From Rhodothermia bacterium (lineage in GTDB: Bacteria; Bacteroidota; Rhodothermia; Balneolales; Balneolaceae), in NCBI GenBank assembly GCA_030427885.1, contig JAUICM010000001.1, positions 372,001-436,000 on the forward strand: a DNA stretch of 64,000 bases, in the 5' to 3' direction. The position numbers and the translations under genes were made by a program. Of this stretch, positions 9,158 through 17,879 are shown piece by piece; the first letter of the stretch is position 1, and every line of letters begins with the position of its first letter. The notes under the pieces were generated by a model. The model was not told the origin of the DNA, did no database searches, and saw only the letters and a list, made by a program, of their open reading frames with translations.

Positions 9158-10114
9158 ATGAAAGTAACAGACTATTTTAATCAGGCAGACGGTAAAACTT
9201 TATTCACTTTTGAAGTGTTGCCACCACTGAAAGGGCAGAATATCAGAACGCTGTTTGATCATATTGATCCACTGATGGAATTTAATCCTCCATTTATAGA
9301 TGTAACTTATCATCGGGAAGAATATGTTTATAAAACCAGGGAAAATGGCCTGCTTGAACGGAAAACAGTGAGAAAACGACCCGGTACTGTCGGGATGTGT
9401 GCTGCCATCCAGAACCATTATAAAGTTGATGCCGTGCCGCATATCATTTGCGGAGGATTCAGTAAAGAGGAAACTGAAAACGCACTTATTGATCTGAATT
9501 TCCTGGGAATTGATAACGTACTGGTTCTTCAGGGGGATGTGAGAAAACCCGACAGGGATTTTGTGCCTGAGCCAGACGGACATGCCTATGCTTCGGAATT
9601 ACTTGAACAAGTGGTAGAGTTGAACAACGGGGTTTTCCTGGATGAGGATATCGAAAATGCCACACCCTCAGATTTCTGTATCGGTGTTGCCGGTTATCCT
9701 GAAAAACATGTCACAGCCCCAAATATGGAAACCGACCTTCGGTACCTGAAGATGAAAGTGGATAAAGGTGCTGACTATATCGTGACTCAGATGTTCTTCG
9801 ATAATCAAAAGTATTTCGAATTCGTTAACAATTGCAGGGAAGTAGGGATCACCGTTCCCATAGTGCCGGGACTGAAGCCACTGACCACTAAAAAACAGGT
9901 TACATTACTGCCTCAGTTGTTTCATATCGATATCCCTGAAGAACTTTCAAAAGAGGTTGAGAAGTGCAAAGATAATACCGCAGCACGACAAGTAGGCGTG
10001 GAATGGGCAGTTAAACAATCCAAAGAACTGGTGGATTTCGGAGTACCAACGCTGCATTATTATTCTATGGGGAAAGCAACTTCAGTGTATGAAGTAGCAA
10101 AGGAGATCTTTTAA
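9158..10114 (+). CDS. metF: methylenetetrahydrofolate reductase
   Basis: 318 aa flavoprotein of the MetF family that reduces 5,10-methylene-THF to 5-methyl-THF, the methyl donor for methionine synthase. Visible family features: FEVLPPLKG near the N-terminus, LVLQGDVRKP in the middle (the GD region of the folate/FAD site), CIGVAGYPEKH, and the DYIVTQMFFD strand. It begins 4 bases after metH part 2, making the operon metH1-metH2-metF under one riboswitch. It ends 11 bases before the convergent oxidoreductase gene; I saw no clear terminator. Confidence 0.95.
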   Translation: MKVTDYFNQADGKTLFTFEVLPPLKGQNIRTLFDHIDPLMEFNPPFIDVTYHREEYVYKTRENGLLERKTVRKRPGTVGMCAAIQNHYKVDAVPHIICGGFSKEETENALIDLNFLGIDNVLVLQGDVRKPDRDFVPEPDGHAYASELLEQVVELNNGVFLDEDIENATPSDFCIGVAGYPEKHVTAPNMETDLRYLKMKVDKGADYIVTQMFFDNQKYFEFVNNCREVGITVPIVPGLKPLTTKKQVTLLPQLFHIDIPEELSKEVEKCKDNTAARQVGVEWAVKQSKELVDFGVPTLHYYSMGKATSVYEVAKEIF

Positions 10115-10125
10115 GGACTGCTTAA

Positions 10126-11460
10126 TCAGGAAAGAACATAGGGTTCGCGGTATTCTTTACCTCTTAATTCATTTGCTTCCAGATCATTTTTAAACTCTTC
10201 CTTAACGGGATCCCAGTTCAGTGTTCTTCCGAGCTGGTAGGTAATGTTTGCAATATTACATACTGAAGCTGTTCTGTGCCCGATCTCAACATCAGCGACA
10301 GGTTTCTTCCGGCTTTTGATACAATCAATGAAATCCTGATAGTGATTATCTGAATAATATAATTTTGTGTCACTACTGCTTAACTCTTTATCAACCAGGC
10401 TTGGGTCAGAAGTCTCAAAAAAGTCGCGGCTGATATCAAGAGTTCCTTCAGTCCCATGAAACCGAACGGCAAAGCCCCGTCCGAAATCTTCGTGAGTTAC
10501 TTCAATACCGTTGTCATATATAAACTTCAGACCACGGTCAGATCCCTTGGTTGAAGGAGGAATGAAAGTTACAGGGCCGGAATCATCTTTTCCAAGTGCC
10601 CACTGCACTATATCGAACATGTGAGCACCCCAGTCGGTTACACCTCCGCCACCGAATTCTGTATAATTTCTCCATCGTGGCCAGATCTCAATTGGATAGG
10701 GCGGAGACAGGATGTCGTGATATCCTCTGTAAGGCGCCGGACCTATCCATTTATCCCAGTTGATCGTATCTGGAATTGCCTGATCTGGGAGGTCACACGG
10801 AATCGGCGGTCCTCCGACATTAACCTGAACAGTTTTTACCTCACCGATATAGCCGTTTCGAACGAGTTCACAGGCTTTCCGGAAGTTACCCCATGAGCGC
10901 TGCATACTACCTGTCTGAAAAACTCTTTTATTACTTCTGGTGGCATTTACCATAGCCCGACCTTCCTCAATGGTGTGGGAAAGAGGTTTCTCGCAATACA
11001 CATCTTTTCCTAGCTTCAGGGCCTGAACTGCTGGAATGGCATGCCAGTGATCAGGCAGACAAATGATCACAGCATCAATATCATCACGGGCAATCAGATC
11101 ATTGTATTCTGAATAAACCTCACAGGAATCATAAGACGGATTTTCAGTGACCTCAGCATAATGTTTATTAACCATTTCTTTGAATTTTCCAACTTTGACG
11201 GAGTCGACATCACATGCAGCGATCATTTTAATGTCATCTAAATTCAGGAATGAACTTCCCAGCCCAAAGGATTGCTTTCCCGTACCAATGAAACCCATGG
11301 TTATTTTATCACTGGGCGCTTTTCCACAGGCACCACCTAACACGTAGCTTGGAACAATTGATATTGATGCCAGCCCAAGAAATGATTGTTTAATAAATTC
11401 GCGACGGGTCGACTTATTCTGTGTTACAGTGTCCCCGGATTTAGTAGTTTTATCCCGCAT
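10126..11460 (-). CDS. Gfo/Idh/MocA-family oxidoreductase, Tat-exported
   Basis: 444 aa. Twin-arginine signal STRREFIKQSFLGLA near residues 18-32, so the folded NAD(P)-dependent enzyme is probably sent to the periplasm or anchored there. The Rossmann motif GFIGTGKQS follows, then the family signature CEKPLSHT (catalytic lysine in EKP) and a C-terminal domain with GGGGVTDWGAHMFD. These enzymes act on sugars or inositols; the substrate is unknown. Secreted Gfo/Idh/MocA proteins are common in Bacteroidota. Its ribosome-binding GGAG lies inside an inverted repeat (see that entry). Upstream on the same strand is the cupin gene, 88 bases away. Confidence 0.9.
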   Translation of the reverse strand: MRDKTTKSGDTVTQNKSTRREFIKQSFLGLASISIVPSYVLGGACGKAPSDKITMGFIGTGKQSFGLGSSFLNLDDIKMIAACDVDSVKVGKFKEMVNKHYAEVTENPSYDSCEVYSEYNDLIARDDIDAVIICLPDHWHAIPAVQALKLGKDVYCEKPLSHTIEEGRAMVNATRSNKRVFQTGSMQRSWGNFRKACELVRNGYIGEVKTVQVNVGGPPIPCDLPDQAIPDTINWDKWIGPAPYRGYHDILSPPYPIEIWPRWRNYTEFGGGGVTDWGAHMFDIVQWALGKDDSGPVTFIPPSTKGSDRGLKFIYDNGIEVTHEDFGRGFAVRFHGTEGTLDISRDFFETSDPSLVDKELSSSDTKLYYSDNHYQDFIDCIKSRKKPVADVEIGHRTASVCNIANITYQLGRTLNWDPVKEEFKNDLEANELRGKEYREPYVLS

Positions 11461-11464
11461 GTAT

Positions 11465-11504
11465 ACTCCGTTTTGTTGTAGTTTGAATGTTATAAAAACG
11501 GAGT
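11465..11504 (-). promoter_or_regulatory. 10-bp inverted repeat holding the RBS of the oxidoreductase gene
   Basis: ACTCCGTTTT (11465-11474) and AAAACGGAGT (11495-11504) are perfect inverted repeats around a 20-base loop. On the minus-strand mRNA the second arm contains the CGGAG ribosome-binding site just before the ATG at 11460. A second perfect repeat, TAGACTT/AAGTCTA (11504-11510, 11513-11519), sits next to it. Could be an RNA hairpin limiting translation or a protein operator. Confidence 0.45.
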
Positions 11505-11548
11505 AGACTTCAAAGTCTAAAAACTTTGGTATCTAAAACATTAAAAGC

Positions 11549-11917
11549 CTAAATCCAATTCTGGTCTGATTCCTCAACGGTACCTTCAAAGACATTATCG
11601 CCGGTGTGTTTGGTACCCTTGGGTTCTATCAAAAGTACCCAGCATTCTCCATCGGCAACAGGAAGATGTTCTTCGCCTTTTGGAACTACATAAAGTTCGC
11701 CCTCATTAAGATGAACATCCCGGTCTCTGAACTTCAATAATAGCTTACCTTTCACTATATAAAATAATTCGTCCTCATCAGCATGACTATGCCAGATAAA
11801 TTCACCTTCGATCTTAGCAAGTTTCACCAATTGGCCATTGGTTTCTGCAATGATCTTTGGACTCCATTGATCCGTGAATAGCCCAAATTTCTCGATCAGG
11901 TTAACTGCATCAGTCAT
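11549..11917 (-). CDS. cupin-domain protein
   Basis: 122 aa single-domain cupin. Motif 1 is visible as WHSHADEDELFYIVKGKL (metal-binding His-x-His and Glu), and motif 2 as GELYVVPKGEEHLPVA. Small cupins of this shape bind a divalent metal and act as isomerases, dioxygenases or sensors; no specific function can be assigned. The start overlaps the end of the RDD gene by 8 bases, so it is the last gene of a unit with the RDD and membrane-protein genes. Confidence 0.85.
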   Translation of the reverse strand: MTDAVNLIEKFGLFTDQWSPKIIAETNGQLVKLAKIEGEFIWHSHADEDELFYIVKGKLLLKFRDRDVHLNEGELYVVPKGEEHLPVADGECWVLLIEPKGTKHTGDNVFEGTVEESDQNWI

Positions 11918-13028
11918 TTGCTTCCTTATTCTTTGTGCTTTCGGTTTGAAGTAATTCCTCCCTTAAAGAAGTGAATTTCTTAATTCGTTTTTCTCTGGTG
12001 TCCAGCACAACGGTGCCAGCTATTTTATCGTGAATAGCTTGTCGGTTGGGATCCCAATATATCTGGAAAAAACCGAGTAAACCCGTAGCAACACCAGCAG
12101 CATATCCTCCAAATCGTTCAAAAGAATACCAAATTCCAATGGGCTTATTATTCAATCGCACTACTTTTAGTTTGAGCAGTTTTTTTCCAAGGGTACTTCC
12201 ACTGAAAAGAGCCATAGTGATCACAAAATACACCCCGATCCAACCAAAGGTTAGCCCAAAATCTTCTGCAGTTGCTTTTACAGAACGAAGGAAACTTGGA
12301 TTTTCAACCTTTTCCTTTAGTTCTTTATTCTCATCCTTCAGGGCATCCTTTTCATCGTCTAATTCATCAACTTCCTGTTCCAGTGCCGCAAGTTCAGAGA
12401 AGGCTACTATTTCAGATAATTGAATTCGGAGACTATCGGCTGCCAACGAATCATTAGCCTGAAGAGCCCGACTAAGTTTTGTTAATCCTGTCCAGGTTTC
12501 TTCTGTGAATAACAAAGGAGAAGTCTCAGGGATTGATCCCTTATTTTGATAGGCATTTTCAAGCTCGCGGGCGATATCTTTCCAGGCTTCTTCTGCATCG
12601 GATGAATCAGAATAATCTATTGCCAATGCTTTTTTAGTGAAGCTACCCCAATCCACATCGCTGGACTTTGGAGTAGCTATCAAATCACCATTTTGATTGA
12701 TATTGACTTGGACACTGTCATCTTCATCAGATTTCGTGGAGCTATATGAGACAGCAAATACCAGAATTGAAGCAAAAGCTGCTATTCCATACCGGATCAG
12801 ATTTTTCCACCATACAAGGCCTTTAGTTCTTACCGCAATCCAGAAAAATAAGCCCGTAGCACAAAAAGCGAGTATAAGAGCACCTAATTTTGTTAAAACC
12901 GCGGCAATGATCAGATCTACTAACAGGGCAAAGAGCCTTCTTTTGGGAGTAGCAAGAGGGAGGCCCAGTAAAGCATTATCAACATGGAACGCATACGGTG
13001 TTACAATTTCTTTTGGGTCATTGATCAT
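11910..13028 (-). CDS. RDD-family membrane protein with coiled-coil insertion
   Basis: 372 aa. The N-terminal ATPKRRLFALLVDLIIA carries the RDD Arg/Asp pattern in the first membrane helix and the C-terminal part (LGKKLLKLKVVR, then ERFGGYAAG and the QAIHDKIAGTVVL end) is the second half of the domain. Between the two halves, about residues 100-260 form a non-membrane insertion, including an acidic heptad-like coiled coil (LEQEVDELDDEKDALKDENK) near residues 200-240. Such an insert is not part of the ordinary compact RDD domain. RDD proteins are thought to be transporters, some Na+/H+ antiporters. It overlaps both neighbours slightly (11 and 8 bases). Confidence 0.75.
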   Translation of the reverse strand: MINDPKEIVTPYAFHVDNALLGLPLATPKRRLFALLVDLIIAAVLTKLGALILAFCATGLFFWIAVRTKGLVWWKNLIRYGIAAFASILVFAVSYSSTKSDEDDSVQVNINQNGDLIATPKSSDVDWGSFTKKALAIDYSDSSDAEEAWKDIARELENAYQNKGSIPETSPLLFTEETWTGLTKLSRALQANDSLAADSLRIQLSEIVAFSELAALEQEVDELDDEKDALKDENKELKEKVENPSFLRSVKATAEDFGLTFGWIGVYFVITMALFSGSTLGKKLLKLKVVRLNNKPIGIWYSFERFGGYAAGVATGLLGFFQIYWDPNRQAIHDKIAGTVVLDTREKRIKKFTSLREELLQTESTKNKEAND

Positions 13029-14235
13029 GGGATTCAGCAGCTTTATTGTAGTCTAGTTCATCACAGAAATAAGAGGTTTCTTCTCTGTTTCCTGTGAGAA
13101 TATTCGGTCTTGAGTGTGTTATAAGAGCAAATTCATTTTCAAATTCGGGATAGTTCTCACAGAATCTTCTAAATACCTCTAAATGTATTTCAGCATCGGG
13201 GTACATTGCAACACTGAGTTCAGCTTGTGTCCAGTTGTTAAGTACAATACTGTTTTTTGACTCATCAATATTCGCTTTTAGTATTTCAGGAAGTGATTCA
13301 GAGAATTTATCGGGTAAATAAATCTCAGACTTAACTTTGTTTCCAGAATAAAGTGCAGACGAGAAATACATCGGCCAGAGACCAAAAAAGCTTAATGCCG
13401 GAAGTACACCAAAGAGAATGATAATGGTTGAAGTAAATGGTTTTCTGTAATCTTTGAATACCATAGATAATGAAAACTCCGAATTCTCATCATTGAACAG
13501 CATCCATAGGAGAATCATAAAAGAGATGTTCCATGGCCAGATTATGATATTGATAGCCTTTCCTAAAGGACCAAGCATCATTAGTATGAAGAAATGAACC
13601 AGTGTTAAAATGATAATACCTGAAAGCCTTGTTCTTTTCCAAAAAAGTGCAACACCTCCAAATAATTCAGCAAGAGGACCAATTATTCCAAGCTTGAGTA
13701 GTACTGTATTCAGTACATCGGGAAGGTGATTTGTCAGAGGTTCAATAAGGTCCGGGTATGTACTGAAAAGAAAGCTGTAGTTTAATTTCTGAATCCCACT
13801 CCAAATGTAAATACTAGCCATCATAAGCCTGATGAGCGTCAATGTTCTTGTGCCCGTTGGTTCTTTATAGTCAACGGCAAAACAAAGGATCATGAAAAAG
13901 TAGTAATAGCTCCAGGGCTGAATTCTCAGATAATCTATACTGCTGGAAAGAGCGTAGAAGAAGCAGAACAGGAATAGAAATAGTTGTGGTTTATACTTCC
14001 TGGAATAAGCTATTATTAATGATAAAATGAACAGTAGAGACAAAACTACGATGAGCAAAAGGGGTAAATCCTGAAAGAAATGGAATACAGGCACAGACGG
14101 GAAGATCTTATTGAATGGGAACCAAAGATCAGATGAGATCGCAATTGAAATAAGTAGACTAGCCTGAATTACGGTCAGTATAATATGGGAGCGATCACCG
14201 GAAATACTCTTGTCTTTTTTCAGTTCTGATACCAT
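13018..14235 (-). CDS. polytopic membrane protein of unknown function
   Basis: 405 aa from the ATG at 14235. About eight or nine hydrophobic helices, with a C-terminal soluble tail of roughly 100 residues (after about 300). The helical part, with conserved-looking YIWSGIQKLN and LAELFGGVALFW segments, loosely resembles DoxX/MauE/HTTM-type proteins, but I would not assign a family. The frame is open to 14274, but MVSELKKDKS at 14235 gives a short basic N-terminus before the first helix and is preferred. It is first in a unit with the RDD and cupin genes. Confidence 0.65.
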   Translation of the reverse strand: MVSELKKDKSISGDRSHIILTVIQASLLISIAISSDLWFPFNKIFPSVPVFHFFQDLPLLLIVVLSLLFILSLIIAYSRKYKPQLFLFLFCFFYALSSSIDYLRIQPWSYYYFFMILCFAVDYKEPTGTRTLTLIRLMMASIYIWSGIQKLNYSFLFSTYPDLIEPLTNHLPDVLNTVLLKLGIIGPLAELFGGVALFWKRTRLSGIIILTLVHFFILMMLGPLGKAINIIIWPWNISFMILLWMLFNDENSEFSLSMVFKDYRKPFTSTIIILFGVLPALSFFGLWPMYFSSALYSGNKVKSEIYLPDKFSESLPEILKANIDESKNSIVLNNWTQAELSVAMYPDAEIHLEVFRRFCENYPEFENEFALITHSRPNILTGNREETSYFCDELDYNKAAESHDQ

Positions 14236-14271
14236 GTCTAAGAATAGGAAATCTATCCGATAAGATATCAA

Positions 14272-14299
14272 CAAAAAAGAGCCGCATTATTAATACGGC
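14272..14299 (-). terminator. rho-independent terminator after the lipoprotein gene
   Basis: On the minus strand GCCGTATT and AATGCGGC form an 8-pair stem (one G-U) with a 3-base loop, followed by CTCTTTTTTG. It lies 27 bases beyond the stop of the lipoprotein gene and separates it from the next unit. Confidence 0.75.
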
Positions 14300-14325
14300 C
14301 CCTGGTCATCTATGTGTTTGTACTA

Positions 14326-14859
14326 CTATTGTTCGTTTCTCAGAAGCCCGTAAGCCTTTGCGACTTCTTCATAATTACTGTAATCGATCACTTTTCCCTT
14401 CAATAGCATTCCTGGAGGAATGGCCACAATTCTTATGGTATCACCATTGAAAAGCTCTTCATTCACATTATTATTTCCGGCAACTTCTCCTTCAATGATC
14501 AGATCAAAATTATCAATATCAAATGAATATCGAAGTACAACCAGGTCATTCTCGTAAGGTACTGACATAGGAAGTGCATGCCAGTTGGTTGTGCCATCAA
14601 ATCGCAGGTAGGCTAATACAACTCCGTAATCAACGGTTTCTTCGTCCAGAATATTCCAGCCATAGGAAGCTACTGATACATATTCATCTATAACTTCAAA
14701 ATCCTGGTCTGCATCAATATCGATCGAGGCTGAATAGATCTCAACAATTCCGTCTTCACCGTCTCGTCCGGGAGGCCCCTCAGGTCCCGTAGTACTTATA
14801 CATGAAACAGTTGCGATCCCTACTAAACCTATTGTAAAAATCCTGATGAACGCTTTCAT
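14326..14859 (-). CDS. lipoprotein with short collagen-like Gly-X-Y stretch
   Basis: 177 aa. Lipoprotein signal MKAFIRIFTIGLVGIATVSC with lipobox cysteine C20, then a GPEGPPGRDGEDG collagen-like segment (residues about 25-37), then a beta-rich domain of unknown function. The start at ATG 14859 is supported by a GGAG ribosome-binding site and by a promoter whose -7 box ends at 14887; the longer open frame to 14967 would begin upstream of that promoter. Short Gly-Pro-rich linkers after the lipid anchor are seen in many Bacteroidota surface lipoproteins. It is a single-gene unit with its own terminator. Confidence 0.75.
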   Translation of the reverse strand: MKAFIRIFTIGLVGIATVSCISTTGPEGPPGRDGEDGIVEIYSASIDIDADQDFEVIDEYVSVASYGWNILDEETVDYGVVLAYLRFDGTTNWHALPMSVPYENDLVVLRYSFDIDNFDLIIEGEVAGNNNVNEELFNGDTIRIVAIPPGMLLKGKVIDYSNYEEVAKAYGLLRNEQ

Positions 14860-14886
14860 GATTTGCTCCATTAGTTTTGGTTTGTC

Positions 14887-14917
14887 CGAATCTAATATGC
14901 GGAAAAGCTTCAACCAA
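14887..14917 (-). promoter_or_regulatory. promoter of the lipoprotein gene (TTG-N20-TAGATTCG)
   Basis: On the minus strand TTG (14917-14915), exactly 20 bases, then TAGATTCG (14894-14887). The predicted transcript start near 14883 leaves a short 5' leader of about 24 bases that holds the GGAG site. Same geometry as the metH and trp promoters. Confidence 0.5.
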
Positions 14918-15066
14918 TAACATGAACAGGCTAGGCAATTGATGCGATACGATCGGGTTGTAATCAATTTTAACTATGAGGAGTATTTGTAGGTCAATAC
15001 GGTTTAAGACTTAGATAAATTTCACTACATTCAACAAGAAAAATTCCAAGCAAAGAAGGGAACACT

Positions 15067-15648
15067 TTGAGTAAAGTTTTGATGGAAATTCTGGGGCTTT
15101 CGACCAGTCCAAGCAGTGGAGGGGCTTATGCTTTAATTCTCTCTGAAGCTACCGGATCCAGAAGGCTGCCTATTATTATTGGATCATTTGAGGCACAAGC
15201 CATTGCTTTGGAACTGGAAAATATAAAGCCTCCACGCCCAATGACTCACGATCTGATGAAGAATATCGTGTATATATTCGATTCGTCCATCAAGTATGTT
15301 CTGATCAATGATTTGTCGGAAGGAACTTTTTATGCAAAGATTATTTTCGAAAGAGGCGATCAGCTTTTTGAAGTTGATGCCCGTCCCAGTGACGCTATTG
15401 CACTTGCGGTTAGGTTTGGAACTAAAATATATGTTAATGAGCAAGTGCTTCAGGAAGCCGGCATAAGCACTGAACCAGAAGCTCAGACCCTGGATGAAGC
15501 TCTGGCTTCAACAAAAACAGAAGCGGCTGGGGAAAAAGAATTATCAAAGCTCGAGAAGTTGGAGATCGAGCTTCATACTGCTATAGAAACGGAGAATTAT
15601 GAAAAAGCAGCAAAACTCCGTGACCAAATTTCAAAAATGAAAGGTTGA
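15067..15648 (+). CDS. bifunctional nuclease (BFN) domain protein with UVR motif
   Basis: 193 aa. The N-terminal 1-140 is the DUF151/bifunctional-nuclease domain (SGGAYALILSEATGSRRLPI, RPMTHDLMKNI, DARPSDAIALAVR). The last 40 residues (LEKLEIELHTAIETENYEKA) form a UvrB/UvrC-type helical hairpin that usually mediates protein contacts. The start is TTG at 15067 with a good AAGGGA ribosome-binding site 7 bases upstream. It is 3 bases before bshC and likely in the same operon. Biochemical role in bacteria is not clear; plant members have nuclease activity. Confidence 0.88.
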   Translation: MSKVLMEILGLSTSPSSGGAYALILSEATGSRRLPIIIGSFEAQAIALELENIKPPRPMTHDLMKNIVYIFDSSIKYVLINDLSEGTFYAKIIFERGDQLFEVDARPSDAIALAVRFGTKIYVNEQVLQEAGISTEPEAQTLDEALASTKTEAAGEKELSKLEKLEIELHTAIETENYEKAAKLRDQISKMKG

Positions 15649-15651
15649 TAA

Positions 15652-17262
15652 GTGACCAAAGAAGAGTGTTCGTTTCAGCAACTTCCATTTTCAAAGTTGT
15701 TTAATACATATGTATCAGATTATGACAAGCTATCTGATTTCTATTCTGCTAATCCATTTAACGATGTAGAAGTCAGGGAACGCATTGATCGTATTGGTGA
15801 ATTTAAGAACCGGTCTTCAATAGCGGATGCATTCCAGGAGTATCACGCATATCTGGGAATTGAATTGTCTCAGTCTTCTCAATTAGAAAAATTCCGAAAC
15901 GAGGATGCCCTGGTGTTTGTTACTGGTCAGCAGTTGGGAGTATATGGAGGCCCGCTTTTCACTATATATAAGACAATAACCTCGATCTTACTTGCAAGGA
16001 AATGGGAAAAAGATCTTGGAAAGCCTGTTGTTCCTGTTTTCTGGCTTGCTGATGAGGATCATGATTTCGAAGAAATTTCTTCCATTGGTATCCCGGAGAG
16101 CGATTCATTTTCCAAACCGAGGTTGAATGAATCAGGGGATGGAAAGCCTGTGTCAGTTCAGTCGATAACGGATTCAATAACTGAATTCAGGGAATCTTTA
16201 AAAGAACTCATATTTGATACCGATTTTTCAGAAGAGCTATGGGCCAAATTAGATGAATGTTATCAGCCAGGAAAAACTCATGTTCAGGCTTTTGCTCAAC
16301 TTATGGATTTTCTTTTTGCAGGTGAAGGCTTGCTCATAGTTGGAAGTAATACCAATTCCTTAAAAGAAATAGCCAAACACGTTTTTGTAAAATCTATTAC
16401 AGAAGCTGAGAAAGTTCATGAATCTCTGGAATCTCAGAGTGCTCTTTTGGAAAAAGATTTTCATCGTCAGGTAGTGGTTGGGGATTCAAATTTGTTTTAC
16501 CTGGATGCAGAAGAAGGAAGGCTGAAGCTTGAGCGCTCTGGTTCTGAATGGAAAGCAGGCTCCATCACACTTAGTGAAGAAAAGTTGGTAAAGCTGATTG
16601 AAGCGAACCCGGGTAAGTTTTCTCCGAATGTATTTCTTCGTCCGGTGGTACAAGACGTTCTTTTACCAACAATAGGATATGTAGCCGGACCCGGAGAATT
16701 GGCTTATTATGGACAGATGAAGGAATTGTACCCCTTATTCGATCTTGAAATGCCGGTCATATATCCAAGGTTAAGCGCTACACTTATTGAAAGTGGAATA
16801 GAGAGGATCATGGAAAAGATCCCGTTTGAATTCAGTTTTTATAATCAAAGAATTGAAGATCTGGAAGCTGCTTATGTGGATCACGCCAAGACAAAAGACG
16901 TGGAAAAGATGTTTTCAATCTGGAAAGATGAAATATCGGATTCCTCAGATTACCCGGTTTCATTTATCAAAGAGATCGACCCAACCCTGGAAGGTACCGT
17001 TGGGAAGGTGGTTGCTGGATTTTCAAATGAACTCGACAAGCTAAAGGGTAGGGTATACCGCTCGATCAAACAACAGGAGCAAACTCAGTTAACTAGGATT
17101 CACAGGATCAAAACCCAGTTATTCCCGGATGGGTTGCAGGAGCGCTCTGTATCTCCGGTTTATTTTATGAATAAATATGGAATATCAATCTGGAATGAAC
17201 TTCTTCAGGAACTAGGTTCAGAAGATCTTAAGCTGAATACCCATCATATAATTAAAATTTGA
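15652..17262 (+). CDS. bshC: bacillithiol biosynthesis cysteine-adding enzyme
   Basis: 536 aa BshC, which joins cysteine to glucosaminyl-malate to make bacillithiol, the low-molecular-weight thiol of Firmicutes and many Bacteroidota. Family motifs are clear: VTGQQLGVYGGPLFTIYKT near residues 90-108, PVVPVFWLADEDHDFEEI near 123-140, and PRLSATLIE later. Full family length (about 530-540). GTG start 3 bases after the preceding stop. Ends by sharing TGATG with the next gene. bshA and bshB are not in this window. Confidence 0.95.
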   Translation: MTKEECSFQQLPFSKLFNTYVSDYDKLSDFYSANPFNDVEVRERIDRIGEFKNRSSIADAFQEYHAYLGIELSQSSQLEKFRNEDALVFVTGQQLGVYGGPLFTIYKTITSILLARKWEKDLGKPVVPVFWLADEDHDFEEISSIGIPESDSFSKPRLNESGDGKPVSVQSITDSITEFRESLKELIFDTDFSEELWAKLDECYQPGKTHVQAFAQLMDFLFAGEGLLIVGSNTNSLKEIAKHVFVKSITEAEKVHESLESQSALLEKDFHRQVVVGDSNLFYLDAEEGRLKLERSGSEWKAGSITLSEEKLVKLIEANPGKFSPNVFLRPVVQDVLLPTIGYVAGPGELAYYGQMKELYPLFDLEMPVIYPRLSATLIESGIERIMEKIPFEFSFYNQRIEDLEAAYVDHAKTKDVEKMFSIWKDEISDSSDYPVSFIKEIDPTLEGTVGKVVAGFSNELDKLKGRVYRSIKQQEQTQLTRIHRIKTQLFPDGLQERSVSPVYFMNKYGISIWNELLQELGSEDLKLNTHHIIKI

Positions 17263-17837
17263 TGGATTCGGTCCGGAGTCAAAAATCAAAGCTCAGAAAA
17301 CTGCTTATTCAGAAGCGAAATGAAATGAGTCATGATTCCTGGATTGAAAAGAGCAGATTGATTGAAAGCCATTTATTAGCATCAGGGAGATACCAGAACG
17401 CAAAAGTAGTACATACTTTCATTTCAATGAATGATAGGTTTGAACCTGATACGTCTAGGATACTGGATCATGCTTTAAAAGATGGCAAAAAGGTGGTTGT
17501 ACCTGTAACCAACTTTAATGATGCTACCCTTACTCATACTTTGCTAACGGATAAAACCTCTTTAAAAGAAAATAAATGGGGTGTAATGGAGCCTACAACT
17601 GTAGAACCTGTTTCAGCGGATTTTCCGGATTTGATATTGGTTCCTTTGCTGGCAGCAGATCGTTCCGGAAACAGATTAGGATATGGAAAGGGATTTTATG
17701 ATGGATTTCTTTCAAAGGCCACGGGGTACAAATTAGGAGTCGTATTCGATGATTTTATTATTGATAAAGTTCCTGTTGAGGCTTTTGATATAAAACTGAA
17801 TGGGTTAATTTCCGAAACGGGTTTAATACAAGTGTAA
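17262..17837 (+). CDS. 5-formyltetrahydrofolate cyclo-ligase
   Basis: 191 aa, converts 5-formyl-THF to 5,10-methenyl-THF with ATP, recycling folate. Signature LAADRSGNRLGYGKGFYDGFL near residues 128-148 (phosphate and folate binding), and the N-terminal KSKLRKLLIQKRNEM helix is typical. ATG 17262 overlaps the bshC stop (TGATG); a TTG just before it would add one residue and is less likely. Confidence 0.93.
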   Translation: MDSVRSQKSKLRKLLIQKRNEMSHDSWIEKSRLIESHLLASGRYQNAKVVHTFISMNDRFEPDTSRILDHALKDGKKVVVPVTNFNDATLTHTLLTDKTSLKENKWGVMEPTTVEPVSADFPDLILVPLLAADRSGNRLGYGKGFYDGFLSKATGYKLGVVFDDFIIDKVPVEAFDIKLNGLISETGLIQV

Positions 17838-17851
17838 CAATAGAATAAAGG

Positions 17852-17871
17852 CTCCGTAACAGCGCACGGAG
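17852..17871 (+). promoter_or_regulatory. hairpin covering the RBS of the PspC-domain gene
   Basis: CTCCGT (17852-17857) and ACGGAG (17866-17871) pair perfectly around an 8-base loop; the second arm is the Shine-Dalgarno GGAG that lies 9 bases before ATG 17880. This could lower or regulate translation, for example with temperature or stress. Seen directly; function inferred. Confidence 0.45.
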
Positions 17872-17879
17872 GAAAAAAG

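Noticed and set aside
14860-14967. A longer start for the collagen-like lipoprotein at 14967.
   Set aside because: It is upstream of the likely promoter and would hide the lipoprotein signal; ATG 14859 has a GGAG site.
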